Origin: Perlabentimonas gracilis
Lineage (GTDB): Bacteria > Bacteroidota > Bacteroidia > Bacteroidales > Tenuifilaceae
Assembly (NCBI RefSeq): GCF_011174675.1
Contig: NZ_JAANIG010000023.1
Coordinates: forward strand, 1-64,000
Length of the DNA: 64,000 bases
Direction: 5' to 3'
The notes under the pieces are model-generated. The model saw only the letters and a program-made list of their open reading frames with translations. It was not told the DNA's origin and did not search any database. The first letter of the stretch is position 1. Each line of letters starts with the position of its first letter. A program made the position numbers and the translations under genes. Shown here in pieces: positions 51,728 to 62,600 of this stretch.

Positions 51728-53761
51728 TTAGTATTGCAGATATTTTTCAGGAATCTCGCCTCGTGGATTTTCAGGGTTCAAATAGTACTCAAACCACTGT
51801 AACGTGCGTAGTAGGTAGTCGTAACGATTAAGGTTAATCCTGTTACCATGGCCCTCGTTGGGGTACCAAACCAGCCTTACGGGCGCCTCGCCGTGTAGCT
51901 TGAGGGCACGGTATAGCTGCAGCCCCTGCTCGGGATGGATGCGTGGGTCATGGGTTCCGTGCAGAATTAGGGTTGGCGTTTTGCTCTGGTGGGCATACTT
52001 AATTGGGCTTGCGCCCCATACCTTCTCTAGGTTCTCATGATTCCAAAATCCCCAATGAACGTAGTAGTCTTCCCAGGGTATATCGGTGGTGTTGCGTTTC
52101 GAAACCTGATTGCTAATACCAACAAATACCACCGATGCGGCAAATCGTTCGGTATGCTTGGTGGCCGACCATGCTGCGAAGTATCCACCGTATGAACCGC
52201 CTCCTAAGCCAACGCGATTCTTGTCAACATAGCCAATCTCAATAAGGTTATCTATACCATCCAGCACATCATTGTACTCCACACCAACCAGATCGCCATA
52301 TCCCACCATGGTGAAATCGACACCACGACCCGAACTGGCCCTGTAGTTGGGCATAAAAACAAACATATCGCGTGCAGCGGCAAATTGTCCCCAGGTGGAG
52401 TAGTTAGTCGTCCAACCATTCTGAACGGCAGCCTCGGGGCCACCGTGAATATAGGTGATAAGCGGGTACGACTGTCCCTCTTGAAAATTAAGCGGATAAA
52501 CCAATACACCCTCAATGCGCATTCCATCGCGGGCCTCGTACTCGAACTTACGTTGCTTAGCCAGCTTCACATTGGCTAGCCAAGGGTTGTGCTGGGTAAT
52601 TCGTTCGAGTTTTTTTCCCTTTACGCCAAATGTAAACACTTCGGTGGGATGCGCTGGTGTATGACCTGCAAATGCTACTAGTCCATCAACATGCTGAAAG
52701 CGACGGAATACCACATCGCCCGGGTTGGTTAGCGCTGTTCTGGCCTTGGCCTTCAGCTTCTGCTCGCTTAGCACAATGTCTACTCCCTCTTCGGCTGCAA
52801 ATAGTAGGGTGGAGTTGTCCTTCCATGTCATATCAATTATCGACATCTCAAGCCCCTCGGCGTAGTTGCGTAGCTCCGCAAATTTTTTGCTGTTGGGAAC
52901 ATCCACAACGAACAGGCTACCCACAACCGAATCCTCTAGTTTCGATGCTGAGCGGAATGCCAATTTCTTGCCATCGGGGCTCCACACCATGTTGCCCAGC
53001 TTGCCGGGGTTGTCAACCAGCTGAACTATTTCGCCACTTTCCATATCAATAGTATGAATTCGTTTGAACATGTAGGAGTCGTCTACCAAATTCTGTGGAG
53101 CTATTGCAGCGGCAACCAACTTGCCATTGGGCGATACCGCGAAGTCGAACACTGTCACATCCTTGGTTAGCTGGCGAGTTTCGTTTGTTGCAAAGTCGTG
53201 GATATATAGGTTGATATGACGCCACTCCTCCTCAAATATCTCGATATTGAAACCTTTTTCGCGCAGCTCAACACGGGTTGGATCATCATCGTTTAGCGAG
53301 GTGAATACCATTGCGTTTTCCAAAAGGTGGTACTGCGACACCGATGAGCTGTGCTTATGGATAAGCTCCACCTCTTGGCTGTCGATATCGATTTTGTACA
53401 CCTGAGTACCGCTGGCCTCTGGACGATTGGCTCTGAACGTTATGGCTTTGCCATTGGGAGTCCATCCCAACGAGAATACTGATACCTCGCCAGTAATTAG
53501 CTTGGTAACCTCCTTTGATTTTAGGTTTACCAAATGTAGCTCGCGATAATCGCTACCCGGCTTATGATCCATAGGGCGAGGAACGGTAACGGTGTAGGCA
53601 ATAGCTTCATTGCTAGGCGAAAGAGCTACCTCGCCCACCGACTCCAGCTCAAAAAGTTTACTAGGAGTTAAGGTGTTGTCGTTGCCGCTGGCAAATGCCA
53701 TAGAGCCACTTAGCCAAAAGGCAATGGCAAGGCAAATCGTTTTGTAAACGGTTGTTCTCAT
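51728..53761 (-). CDS. Exported S9 family prolyl-oligopeptidase-like serine peptidase
   Basis: A 677-residue peptidase with a signal peptide (about 1-25, ending SMAFASG). The N-terminal two thirds form a PD40/WD40-like propeller (repeats such as VWSPDGKKLAFRS). The alpha/beta-hydrolase domain carries the catalytic Ser in GGGSYGGYFAAW (near 526), Asp in HGTHDPRIHP (near 603) and His in NEGHGNRI (near 638). It resembles DPP-IV/acylaminoacyl-peptidase types that trim peptides in the periplasm. The C-terminus ends with EIPEKYLQY. It stands as a single gene upstream of cvfB. Confidence 0.9.
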   Translation of the reverse strand: MRTTVYKTICLAIAFWLSGSMAFASGNDNTLTPSKLFELESVGEVALSPSNEAIAYTVTVPRPMDHKPGSDYRELHLVNLKSKEVTKLITGEVSVFSLGWTPNGKAITFRANRPEASGTQVYKIDIDSQEVELIHKHSSSVSQYHLLENAMVFTSLNDDDPTRVELREKGFNIEIFEEEWRHINLYIHDFATNETRQLTKDVTVFDFAVSPNGKLVAAAIAPQNLVDDSYMFKRIHTIDMESGEIVQLVDNPGKLGNMVWSPDGKKLAFRSASKLEDSVVGSLFVVDVPNSKKFAELRNYAEGLEMSIIDMTWKDNSTLLFAAEEGVDIVLSEQKLKAKARTALTNPGDVVFRRFQHVDGLVAFAGHTPAHPTEVFTFGVKGKKLERITQHNPWLANVKLAKQRKFEYEARDGMRIEGVLVYPLNFQEGQSYPLITYIHGGPEAAVQNGWTTNYSTWGQFAAARDMFVFMPNYRASSGRGVDFTMVGYGDLVGVEYNDVLDGIDNLIEIGYVDKNRVGLGGGSYGGYFAAWSATKHTERFAASVVFVGISNQVSKRNTTDIPWEDYYVHWGFWNHENLEKVWGASPIKYAHQSKTPTLILHGTHDPRIHPEQGLQLYRALKLHGEAPVRLVWYPNEGHGNRINLNRYDYLLRTLQWFEYYLNPENPRGEIPEKYLQY

Positions 53762-53827
53762 AGCGTATTTGTTTTATTGATTTTGATATTTAGCTATCGA
53801 ATGGAATTTAACGGTTTTTCATCAGCA

Positions 53828-54229
53828 CTAGAAACGTCTAAAAGCGGCTTCAACCTGAGGATCGGAGCCTGAAAATCCCGAGTAGGAGAATCGCCAGTAA
53901 ATGGCGCTAAAGTCGCGCTCTATATGACCCGTACCCGAGAAATCGTTATAGGTGTTGGTGCCAATTAATTCAATTAGGGTGTCAGACACGGTGGCGTAGG
54001 TCTCCACCTCGAAGCCAAGGTTATAAAAGTTATATATCTTAATCATTGTCGAGTCAGTACCATTGTAATCAAGGCTCACATTGTACTGTCGATACCCTGA
54101 TACGGAGCCCTCCTCGAAGCATCGCCATGTCCCCAGAATAGAATTTTCGGGATAACTGGGCTTGTCGCAAGCCTTTAGCGTAAAGGCTATAGCAATGGCA
54201 AGTAGGGCAATTTTAGTGGCTGATTTCAT
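53828..54229 (-). CDS. Small predicted lipoprotein of unknown function
   Basis: A 133-residue protein. Its signal peptide ends at a lipobox-like FTLKAC, with the Cys followed by Asp. The mature part begins PENSILGTWRCFEEG, which resembles the lipocalin-like ILGTWxxxE start of many small Bacteroidota lipoproteins, and continues as beta strands. No named family is recognised. The frame extends upstream into the previous gene; the ATG at 54229 places the signal peptide first. It is the last gene of the caspase/phosphatase operon, 58 bp after the phosphatase stop. Confidence 0.7.
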   Translation of the reverse strand: MKSATKIALLAIAIAFTLKACDKPSYPENSILGTWRCFEEGSVSGYRQYNVSLDYNGTDSTMIKIYNFYNLGFEVETYATVSDTLIELIGTNTYNDFSGTGHIERDFSAIYWRFSYSGFSGSDPQVEAAFRRF

Positions 54230-54287
54230 AATTACAATATTTGCCGTAAATATCCGAAAGAAAAGGAATATTAGCAAATTGCAATGG

Positions 54288-57200
54288 CTATAGCGCAAAG
54301 CCAACTATTACAATGTCGTCAATCTGATCTATGCTATTATCGGGTCTCGTAGGATTCACACGCCATTCCTCAATGGTTTTTTCAAGAATCTCTTGCTGCT
54401 CGGCAAATGGCTTGGTGTGTATTTCGAGCAGGAGGGCTCTTAGGTTTTTTCGCATAAACTTTCGCCCATCGGGGCCGCCCATCTGATCCTGATACCCATC
54501 GGAGAACAGGTAAATGCAATCGCCTTTTTTGAGCTGAACCGACTCTGAGGTGTACTGATCCATTTTAATATGAAGCCCCACGGGCATTCGGTCTGCTTTA
54601 ATCTCAATGGCTTCGTTGTTTGATATGAGCACCGCAGGGTTATATGCTCCGGCAAAGGTCATCTCTAGGGTTTCAAGGTTAATCACGCAAAGCGCCATGT
54701 CCATTCCATCCTTGGTTGTGCCAGCATAGTTCCCTTGATGTAGAGATTCTATAACGTTGCTGCGCATTTTTTCTAAAATCTCATTTGGTTCCAGGGTCTT
54801 CTGCTCATTTATAATTTTGTTCATAAAGCTTATACCCAGCATACTCATGAATGCTCCCGGAACACCATGGCCTGTGCAGTCGGCAGCAGCAACAATTAGC
54901 TTGTTCCCATTTTTGCCAAACCAGTAATAATCGCCGCTTACTATGTCGCGAGGTTTGTAAAGTATGAAGCTGTCAGCAGTATTTTGCCTTAGGTAATTGG
55001 CATTGGGGAGTATGGCCTGCTGTATTCTGCTAGCGTAGCTAATGCTTGATGTTATTTCATGCTTTTGCGCTGTAACAATGGTATGCTGTTTCTCAATATG
55101 GTCTTTTTGGGCAACCACTTCAGCGGTTCGTTCCTTAACTACTTGTTCAAGGTGCTCTTTTTCCTTTTTTAGCTTGCGTTCGCGATATCGAATGTATAAC
55201 GCTATTAAAGCAATTGACGCTAGAATACATAGAATAAGGAACCACAAGGTTTTCCAAAACGGTGGTGATATGATAAACTGATAGGCAAGTGGTTCAGACC
55301 AGTTAACCCCATCGGCGCTTGCGCTTACCACAAACGTATACTTACCATTGTTTAGCCCCGGATAGGTTGTGCTGCTGCTCTTGGTGGGTGGCGACCAGTT
55401 TTTGTCGTATGGTTCAAGCCTGTAGCGGTACTGTATCTTTTCGGGGTTTGAAAGGTAGATACCGTCAAAATCGAAGGTTATATGGTTTTGGTAATATTTT
55501 AGGTTGAGGTTTTTGGGGATATTAAACCAAGGTTTTACATCGTAGCCTAGCCGTTTCCAGTCAACAGGCTCAAAGGAAAGACGAACGCCTTTTATATGTA
55601 TTTTTGGGGTGCGTAGTATGGAGTCCTCTAACAGGGGCTGGTAACGAGTAAGGCCGTCAACGGTGCCGAACCAAACGTTACTATTCCTATCTTTTGTAAT
55701 GGCATTAAAATTTGTTTCGCTAAATCGAAACCCATTGGTTTTGTCGTATTGCTTAACCTGAAGCACTCTGGTTAAGTTCCGATTATACACAATACGATTG
55801 AAACCTGCTGTGGTGGCAGCAAGTAGGGTGGAGTCGTTATAAAAGAGTAGTGCGTTAATCGATCGGGCATTAAGGGCCCCACCTATGAATGGAGTTATTG
55901 TGTCGGTTCGTTCGTTGTAAATAAATATACCATTGCTAGTTCCAACGTAAATTTGGTTGTGCTTATCAACAGCTAGGGCGTTAACATGAACATCTAGCAA
56001 TCCGTTTCGAGGCGAGAAATCTCTGTAGTTTCCTGTGCTGGGTTCAAATCGAACCAATCCTCCCATTGTGCCCATCCATACAACATTCCTGGGGTCGGAG
56101 ATTATGGTGGATACCTCGGGGTGAACCAGCCCATCCTCTGTGGTTATGTAGTATATTCTATCGTCTTTAATCTCGTTGTAACCCAGGTTGGTTCCCACGT
56201 AGATAGAGCCATACTTGTTCCACGCTACGCAGTTCACATTGTTATTGGCCAGCCCATTGCTGGCTTTTATGTACTGGAACGATCCATTTTGGTATACGCC
56301 CAGTCCATCGCCTCGGGTGCCAGCGAGCAGGGTGCCATCGCTGTCGAAATCCATAGAGATTACAGGTTTTCCGGTAAACCCACTCTCCGGACCAAATACC
56401 TTAGCGCTTATCCTATTGTTATTCAAATTTAGCTTAGCCAAGCCTTTGCCATCGGTGCCTATCCAAAGGGAGTTGTCGGGAGCCGACTTGACAGCAAGAA
56501 CCTGCTTACCAGGAATTCCTTCGCTCTCGGTATAGTGCATTAGGTGGAAACCTTGGAAGAGTGATAGCCCATTCATTGTTCCAACCCATAGGTTCCCATT
56601 GCTATCGGGGTAAAGGCTAAGTATAAGGTTGCCCGGTAGGCCATTTGTGGTTGATATGGACTGTGTAACTCCATTCTCGATGTAGTACAACCCTTTCTCG
56701 TTGCTACCAATCCATACCTTGCCAGAGTCGTCGCAAAGCACCCTCCATATCCTATTGTCATAAATTCCTTTGGCTGAGCCGTAGTGTGCAATTTCGTATG
56801 GGGTTTGGGTCATCTTAATTTGAAACACCCCAGCATCGAGCGACCCGCACCACAGATTACCCTCCTTGTCGATATCAATGGTTGAGATTAGGTTGCTAGA
56901 CAAGAATAGGGAGTCCTCCAGGCTATGGATTGTGGGCAGGTTATCGTTTAGGGTTATCATGTTAACCCCCCCGATAAGGGCAAGCCAGGTTTTTCCTTTT
57001 TTATCGTGCAGAATATCGAGAACAAAGTTTCCTGCCAAACCAGAGTCTTTATCATAATTGAGGATTGATATGGAGTCGGTGGAGAAGGTAATTACATTTA
57101 CCCCTGCATCGTTTGTTGCTACCCACATCCTGTCCTTATGGTCGAGCCTTAGCTTAAGCACTGCAGTACCGGCCAGCCCATTGGCCGATGTAATGGTTGA

Positions 57201-57527
57201 CCATTTGGCACCATTATATACTCCAATTCCACCGTCTGTTCCTACCCATATGTTGCCATTGGGGCCTTGGGTAATGCTTCTTACTATGTTGCCCGGTAGG
57301 CCCGAGCTGCGATCGAATACGGTGAACTCGGTGCCATTAAACCGTGCCACACCGCTTTCGGTGCCAATCCAGAGGTAGCCCCGCTGATCCTCGAATATTT
57401 CAAATACCGTTGATTGTGGCAATCCCTGCTCTAGCCCATAGTTGGTGAAGTTGAATTGCTGACCTAAGGACGATAAGCTGCATAGCGTTATAGAGAGGGC
57501 TACTAGTAGGTTTATGGGATGTTTCAC
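54288..57527 (-). CDS. Transmembrane sensor: two-component-type propeller, Y_Y_Y domain and SpoIIE/PP2C phosphatase
   Basis: A 1,079-residue inner-membrane signalling protein. A signal peptide is followed by about 670 residues of regulator-propeller repeats (DxxGxLWIGTxxG pattern, for example EDQRGYLWIGTESGV), then a Y_Y_Y sandwich (YRYRLEPYDKNWSP ... GLNNGKYTFVVSA), one membrane helix at about 760-783, a coiled-coil (RERKLKKEKEHLEQVVKERTAE) and a cytoplasmic SpoIIE phosphatase from about 858 (RDIVSGDYYWFG, AADCTGHGVPGAFMSMLG, DGMDMALCVIN, FSDGYQDQMGG, DDIVIVGF). The sensor half is that of hybrid two-component systems, but the output is serine/threonine dephosphorylation, probably of an anti-sigma-antagonist-like partner not seen here. 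It starts 6 bp after the caspase-like gene. Confidence 0.9.
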   Translation of the reverse strand: MKHPINLLVALSITLCSLSSLGQQFNFTNYGLEQGLPQSTVFEIFEDQRGYLWIGTESGVARFNGTEFTVFDRSSGLPGNIVRSITQGPNGNIWVGTDGGIGVYNGAKWSTITSANGLAGTAVLKLRLDHKDRMWVATNDAGVNVITFSTDSISILNYDKDSGLAGNFVLDILHDKKGKTWLALIGGVNMITLNDNLPTIHSLEDSLFLSSNLISTIDIDKEGNLWCGSLDAGVFQIKMTQTPYEIAHYGSAKGIYDNRIWRVLCDDSGKVWIGSNEKGLYYIENGVTQSISTTNGLPGNLILSLYPDSNGNLWVGTMNGLSLFQGFHLMHYTESEGIPGKQVLAVKSAPDNSLWIGTDGKGLAKLNLNNNRISAKVFGPESGFTGKPVISMDFDSDGTLLAGTRGDGLGVYQNGSFQYIKASNGLANNNVNCVAWNKYGSIYVGTNLGYNEIKDDRIYYITTEDGLVHPEVSTIISDPRNVVWMGTMGGLVRFEPSTGNYRDFSPRNGLLDVHVNALAVDKHNQIYVGTSNGIFIYNERTDTITPFIGGALNARSINALLFYNDSTLLAATTAGFNRIVYNRNLTRVLQVKQYDKTNGFRFSETNFNAITKDRNSNVWFGTVDGLTRYQPLLEDSILRTPKIHIKGVRLSFEPVDWKRLGYDVKPWFNIPKNLNLKYYQNHITFDFDGIYLSNPEKIQYRYRLEPYDKNWSPPTKSSSTTYPGLNNGKYTFVVSASADGVNWSEPLAYQFIISPPFWKTLWFLILCILASIALIALYIRYRERKLKKEKEHLEQVVKERTAEVVAQKDHIEKQHTIVTAQKHEITSSISYASRIQQAILPNANYLRQNTADSFILYKPRDIVSGDYYWFGKNGNKLIVAAADCTGHGVPGAFMSMLGISFMNKIINEQKTLEPNEILEKMRSNVIESLHQGNYAGTTKDGMDMALCVINLETLEMTFAGAYNPAVLISNNEAIEIKADRMPVGLHIKMDQYTSESVQLKKGDCIYLFSDGYQDQMGGPDGRKFMRKNLRALLLEIHTKPFAEQQEILEKTIEEWRVNPTRPDNSIDQIDDIVIVGFAL

Positions 57528-57533
57528 TATGGC

Positions 57534-59387
57534 TTAAGGGTTTTGTTTTCGAATAAAGATGAACTGTCCACCCTCGTCTCCGGTATTAATAATTGGGCTA
57601 TACATTGGGGTTTGGTTCGAATTGTTGATTACAGCAATCTTAAGGTCGTTGTAAAGCTGGCTTGCATCGAAAAACTGGTTCCGATTGTTGGTTAGTGACC
57701 TAAGCAGGTAGTATGTAAATACCGAGTGACCCTCTTTTCCGCCATCCATTACAGGTTCAATACCGCCCGACGTTAGAGCAGTGCGTGAGGGTTTTGAGTA
57801 TATTTTGTTGTAGTACTTAAAGGAGTTCTCGTAGGGGATGGTAAGCGTTTTTCCTCTGAAGATATCGCCACTAAAGCAGGCATCGGCAATGAGGAATGTG
57901 TGTTTCGACTTTATTCCTCCCAAAAATGTTTGAATATCGATATTAGAGATGAACTGTGAAATGGAGCTGGTGTTTGCATCTACCGGCACCCAAAATCCAC
58001 GCTGTAGAGCCTCGTTGTACTCACCATGGCCCGAGTAGAATATAAGCAAGTTGTCGTTCTCGCGCACGTTCGTCATTAGCCACTCAAACTCTTTAATGAT
58101 ATTTGAGCGGGTAGCCTGCTCGTTAAATAGGGTTTTAATGGTATGAAACTCGTACTGGTTGCTAAGCTGTTGGGCTACCGCGCGGGCATCGTTTACTGCA
58201 TTTCTAAGCGGTGTCCATGTGCCGGAGTACTTGTCAATTCCAATGATAAGGGCAAAGTATCGACCAACCGACACCTCCTGAATGGCCTGCTCCGCCATTA
58301 GCCCCCTAAGGGGATCGCCGCTTCGGTACAGGGTAAACTCCTGTGCTTCGTTGGCTTGAGCAAGCTGAACAGGCTTGTTTATCTCCACTGCAAATGATTT
58401 GGTGGACTCCTCGGCAAGTTCGGCTCCTTCTGCGTGCACAACAATCTCAAAATCGTTGGTGTCAATCTCTCGGTTGATGTAGAATAGCATATCCACATCT
58501 CTTGTCTCGCCAGCATTTATGGGCAGGTTGCTAATACTCTCGAGCAGAAGCACGTTTTGGGGCAGGGTGTATAGTAGCTTAAGGTTTTTTGCGTCATCGG
58601 ATGATGTATTGCTAACCGTAAAGCTTAGCTTAACCGTTGCTCCCGGAGTAACTGTACCTGTTGGTGTGGTAAGCTGCTCGTTGGTTATTAGTATGCTGGG
58701 TAGCCGGGTATCGTTACCAGTTTTTAGCTGCCAAACTTTAAGGTACTCAATTTGTATCGACGAACGCTCGGCCACTTGAAACCCTACACCATGGCCAAAT
58801 AAGGGCTCGAATGGCATTTTATGCACCAGCTGCTCATTCAGGAAGAAGTAGTAGTTCTCACCTAGCTTGCGTACGGTAAGCTTGTTGTACGTGTAGTTGT
58901 TTATTAGCTGTGTGGATGTGATTGGAACAAAATCGGTGAATTTTCCATTCTCAAACTTGTCGATGGTGTATTGTCCCTGTCCATTGAAAAAGAAGTCGAA
59001 CTGCTTGGCACTCTCAACACATTTTCCCCATTGCAGCCCGTTAAACTTGTTGGGTATGCCCTTGTCAAGCCTAATCTTAAGCTCAATCTCAAAATCTTTG
59101 CTCTGGTCGATGTATACCTCTTTGAAATCTTCCTTTGGAACATCCTCATACGATTGGAAAAAAAGCGAGTTGTTCTCTAGGTTCTGGAACCATACATTCT
59201 CCTTTATGCCCAGTAGCCAGTTGTTTTTATTGTCGACAAACTCATCAATAAAAAGCGGAATTTTATGCTCAGGGGCAATCGATTGGTATAGTTCGGGCGT
59301 AAGAATGCTTTGGGATTTTCCAGAGGTACTAATTGCTATAAATGACATTAGTAAACAAGCGGTGCTTAGTGCAGCAAATTGTTTCAT
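57534..59387 (-). CDS. Exported caspase-like (C14) protease with N-terminal beta-sandwich domains
   Basis: A 617-residue protein with a signal peptide (MKQFAALSTACLLMSFIAISTSGKSQ). Residues about 40-225 resemble a LamG/concanavalin-type sandwich (FEIELKIRLDKGIPNKFNGLQWG ... IEYLKVWQL). About 230-330 is a CARDB-like sandwich (SFTVSNTSSDDAKNLKLLYTLP). From about 375 lies a caspase fold: YFALIIGIDKY, then the catalytic His in FYSGHGEY near 452 and the catalytic Cys in DACFSG near 503. Both residues are intact, so it is likely an active protease with Arg/Lys/Asp specificity unknown. Its export makes a cell-surface or periplasmic role likely, unlike cytoplasmic defence caspases. ATG 59387 is preferred to a TTG nine bases upstream. 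First gene of a three-gene operon. Confidence 0.88.
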   Translation of the reverse strand: MKQFAALSTACLLMSFIAISTSGKSQSILTPELYQSIAPEHKIPLFIDEFVDNKNNWLLGIKENVWFQNLENNSLFFQSYEDVPKEDFKEVYIDQSKDFEIELKIRLDKGIPNKFNGLQWGKCVESAKQFDFFFNGQGQYTIDKFENGKFTDFVPITSTQLINNYTYNKLTVRKLGENYYFFLNEQLVHKMPFEPLFGHGVGFQVAERSSIQIEYLKVWQLKTGNDTRLPSILITNEQLTTPTGTVTPGATVKLSFTVSNTSSDDAKNLKLLYTLPQNVLLLESISNLPINAGETRDVDMLFYINREIDTNDFEIVVHAEGAELAEESTKSFAVEINKPVQLAQANEAQEFTLYRSGDPLRGLMAEQAIQEVSVGRYFALIIGIDKYSGTWTPLRNAVNDARAVAQQLSNQYEFHTIKTLFNEQATRSNIIKEFEWLMTNVRENDNLLIFYSGHGEYNEALQRGFWVPVDANTSSISQFISNIDIQTFLGGIKSKHTFLIADACFSGDIFRGKTLTIPYENSFKYYNKIYSKPSRTALTSGGIEPVMDGGKEGHSVFTYYLLRSLTNNRNQFFDASQLYNDLKIAVINNSNQTPMYSPIINTGDEGGQFIFIRKQNP

Positions 59388-59428
59388 GGTTCGCAAGGTT
59401 ATGTTTTAGGTTTAAAGGCAAGCTTAAA

Positions 59429-59459
59429 CAAATTTAAACCATTTTGTTATGTAATACAA
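59429..59459 (-). promoter_or_regulatory. Promoter for the caspase/SpoIIE operon
   Basis: On the minus strand TTG (59459-59457), 20 bp, then TAAATTTG (59436-59429): a good Bacteroidota -33/-7 match about 41 bp before the caspase ATG. Confidence 0.6.
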
Positions 59460-59612
59460 TAGCCGAAAGTAATATGCTGATTAAAAGAAGTGATATCGTG
59501 CTGAAATACTGAAATCGAAGCTATTCTGCGCATTACAATTTTGACAAATGGGAATCTTTCAAAGGGAAAAAACACTATTTTTATATTAACCAACACCAAG
59601 CATTATACCCAT

Positions 59613-62600
59613 ATGGCATTACTCTCAATAGCCCGATGGTTTGGATTGTGCCTAGTAGCCATTCCATTCATTCATTTATCAATTAACCATTCAGTAGCAC
59701 AAACGCTTAGCTTTGAGCACTTGTCAGCCTTACCACTTAATGGAGTTCATAATGGTTCGATAGCATGGGGCGATTTTAATAGCGATGGGCAACTTGATTT
59801 AATAACCACTGGTTTGTATTTAAATGGTTTAAGCATTGGAGGAGCAGAGACCAATCTATACACCAATTTGGGGGACGGATCATTTGAACCGTCCTCCTAT
59901 AGTTTGCCTAATGTATACGATGGAAGCGTTGCCTGGGGCGATTTAAACAACGATGGCTATCTTGACCTTATAATAACAGGTGTTTACAACATTACTTATG
60001 ATGATTTCTATCCCGATTTTGATGGGTACATATCAAAGATTTTTATTTTCGATGGAAGTGACTTCGTTGAGAACGAGACCCAGATTACTGGTGTTAGGCA
60101 TAGCTCCGTTGCCATGGCCGATTACGATAACGATGGGTTTTTAGATTTTATTATTGCTGGAGAAGACAACTATGACGAGGTATCAACCAAGCTATTTCGC
60201 AACAACGGCGATGGTACGTTCACCGAACAAACCGCGGTTCAGCTGCCCCCACTTTATATGGGCGAAATTGCATGGGGCGATTTTGATAACGATGGATATG
60301 TAGACATCCTTCTGGCAGGAGCCACCATTAACAATTCAATTCTTGCAATATACCGTAACAATGGCGACAATACCTTTTCTGAACTAGAGGGCTTTACTCG
60401 CTATGGCAACACGTTCTTCTCTGCTAAATGGGGCGATTACAACAACGATGGCTATCTCGATATACTTCTGGCTGGCGAACACCAGCAGGAAGGCACGTCG
60501 GCAATATACAGGAACAATGGTGATGGTACTTTTAGCTTAAATAATGCAAATTTACCAGTAGTGTTTGGCAAAGGCCACTGGGCCGATTTTAACAACGACG
60601 GCTTATTAGATGTTATCCTTTCAGGTGATATTCTGGGTGAGGGAAAAACCCAGATTTTCATTAATAAAGGCAATGATACTTTTGAAGAGCAGGAAAGTAA
60701 TCCTTTTGTAGGGGTAAAAGAGAACTCATTGGCTTTAGGCGATTTCAATAACGATGGTAATATTGATGTTGCAATTATTGGGTTAGACAATGAGAATACT
60801 TCTGTTGCAAGAGTATACAAGAATCTTTGTACCACCCCCAACAGTAGACCCAACCCACCAACTGGCTTGGGTTACACGGTGCTTAAACAGGGCGTTAAGT
60901 TAACGTGGAGTGAGGTTACATCCGACGAAACGCCCAAAGAGGCTATGGCTTACAACGTGGCGCTAACCGATAATACTGGTCACGCTATGCTCATGCCAAC
61001 CCATTCAACCACCAACGGCATTCGGCAAGTGCCTAACCTAGGCAATGCGCAGCTGGGGACTTCCCACATCCTCAACTATACTTTCCGATGGGGAAAAGAC
61101 TACTATGCTAGCGTTCAGGCCATAGATAACTCGTACCAAGGTGGCGAATTCTCTAGCAATCTGCAAATAGTAATTGAACCCATACAGGCATCGGGTTTAC
61201 AGGCAAAGAATGTTAACAACAATTCAATCCTAGTTAAGTGGCAAAGGGGGAATGGCGACCGAAGCATTGTGTTTGCAAAAGAGGGCAACTCGGGTAGCGC
61301 CCTACCAGTTGATAATACTACCTATTACTCCAACCCAATTTTTGAGGAGGGATCGCCCCTGGGTGAGTCGGGCTGGTACTGCGTATACAAAGGCAAAGCC
61401 GATTCGGCTCTGGTTGGTGGGCTCGACCCCATGAAAGACTACCTTGTGAATGTTATTACATTCCAGGGAGAGAGTGGCGAGGAAAAGTATATGCCCAACC
61501 AAATATCGCATACAAACATAGGAATATTTAACTCTTTGCTTTTTACCGAACAAACCCATATTACAACTTCCAACTTTAACATAAATACAACCCTAGCCTG
61601 GGCCGATTTTGATAACGATGGATTTCTTGATTTTTTAGTAACTGGTTATACTAACTCTGGCTATGCTGCAGAACTTTATCATAATAATGGTGAGAACGAA
61701 TTTAAACTTCAAAACAGTACGGGCTTGCCCGGAGTTACACAAGGCTCAATTGCTTGGGCCGATCTCAATAATGATGGATATCCCGATGTTTTAGTTACGG
61801 GAACTATAAACGGTTCCAGTTCCGGAGCAATATCAAGAGTATACCTTAATAATCACAATGGAACGTTCACCTATTTAGATGCTGGACTAATTGGAGTTTT
61901 TAAGAGCTCTGTGGCAGTTGGCGACTACAACAACGATGGCAATATAGATATCCTGCTTTCTGGCGCATCTGATGGTGGAAAGATAGCTAAAGTATACCGT
62001 AACAATGGCGATGGAACCTTTACCGATACTAATGCAGGTCTGCCTGGCATAGAGAGCGGCAACGCCACTTGGGGCGACTACAACAACGATGGTTACCTCG
62101 ATATTCTTTTAACCGGATCGGGCATTGCAAAAATTTATCGCAATAATGGCAACGAAACCTTTACTGAGCAAACCTCCATTTCACTCACTGGCGTTAGCCA
62201 TTCTGCCTCTGCTTGGGGCGATTTCAATAACGATGGATATTTGGATATTGTAATTACAGGAGGGAATCCATACTCTGTAGCGAAACTGTACAACAACAAT
62301 GGCAATGGAACTTTTTCCGAAGTGACCGGAACAGGCCTGCCCGGAGTCTCTAGCGGAACGGTTACCTGGACCGACTATAATAATGATGGGAATCTCGATA
62401 TAATAATTACAGGGCTTTCCCATTTATCTGATGGAACCTCGGCCCACATAGCCAAGGTTATGAAGGGTAACGGCAAAGGTAATTTCACCGAAGAGCCAGG
62501 GTTTAATTTAAAAGGAATTAGAAACGGAACAGTATCTCTAGGCGATTACGATAACGATGGCGATACTGACGTTCTGATTACAGGATACAACAACTTTACA

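Noticed and set aside
57534-59387. Caspase-like gene as part of an anti-phage defence system
   Set aside because: It has a signal peptide and beta-sandwich domains, so it acts outside the cytoplasm, and no defence-type sensor or nuclease is adjacent.
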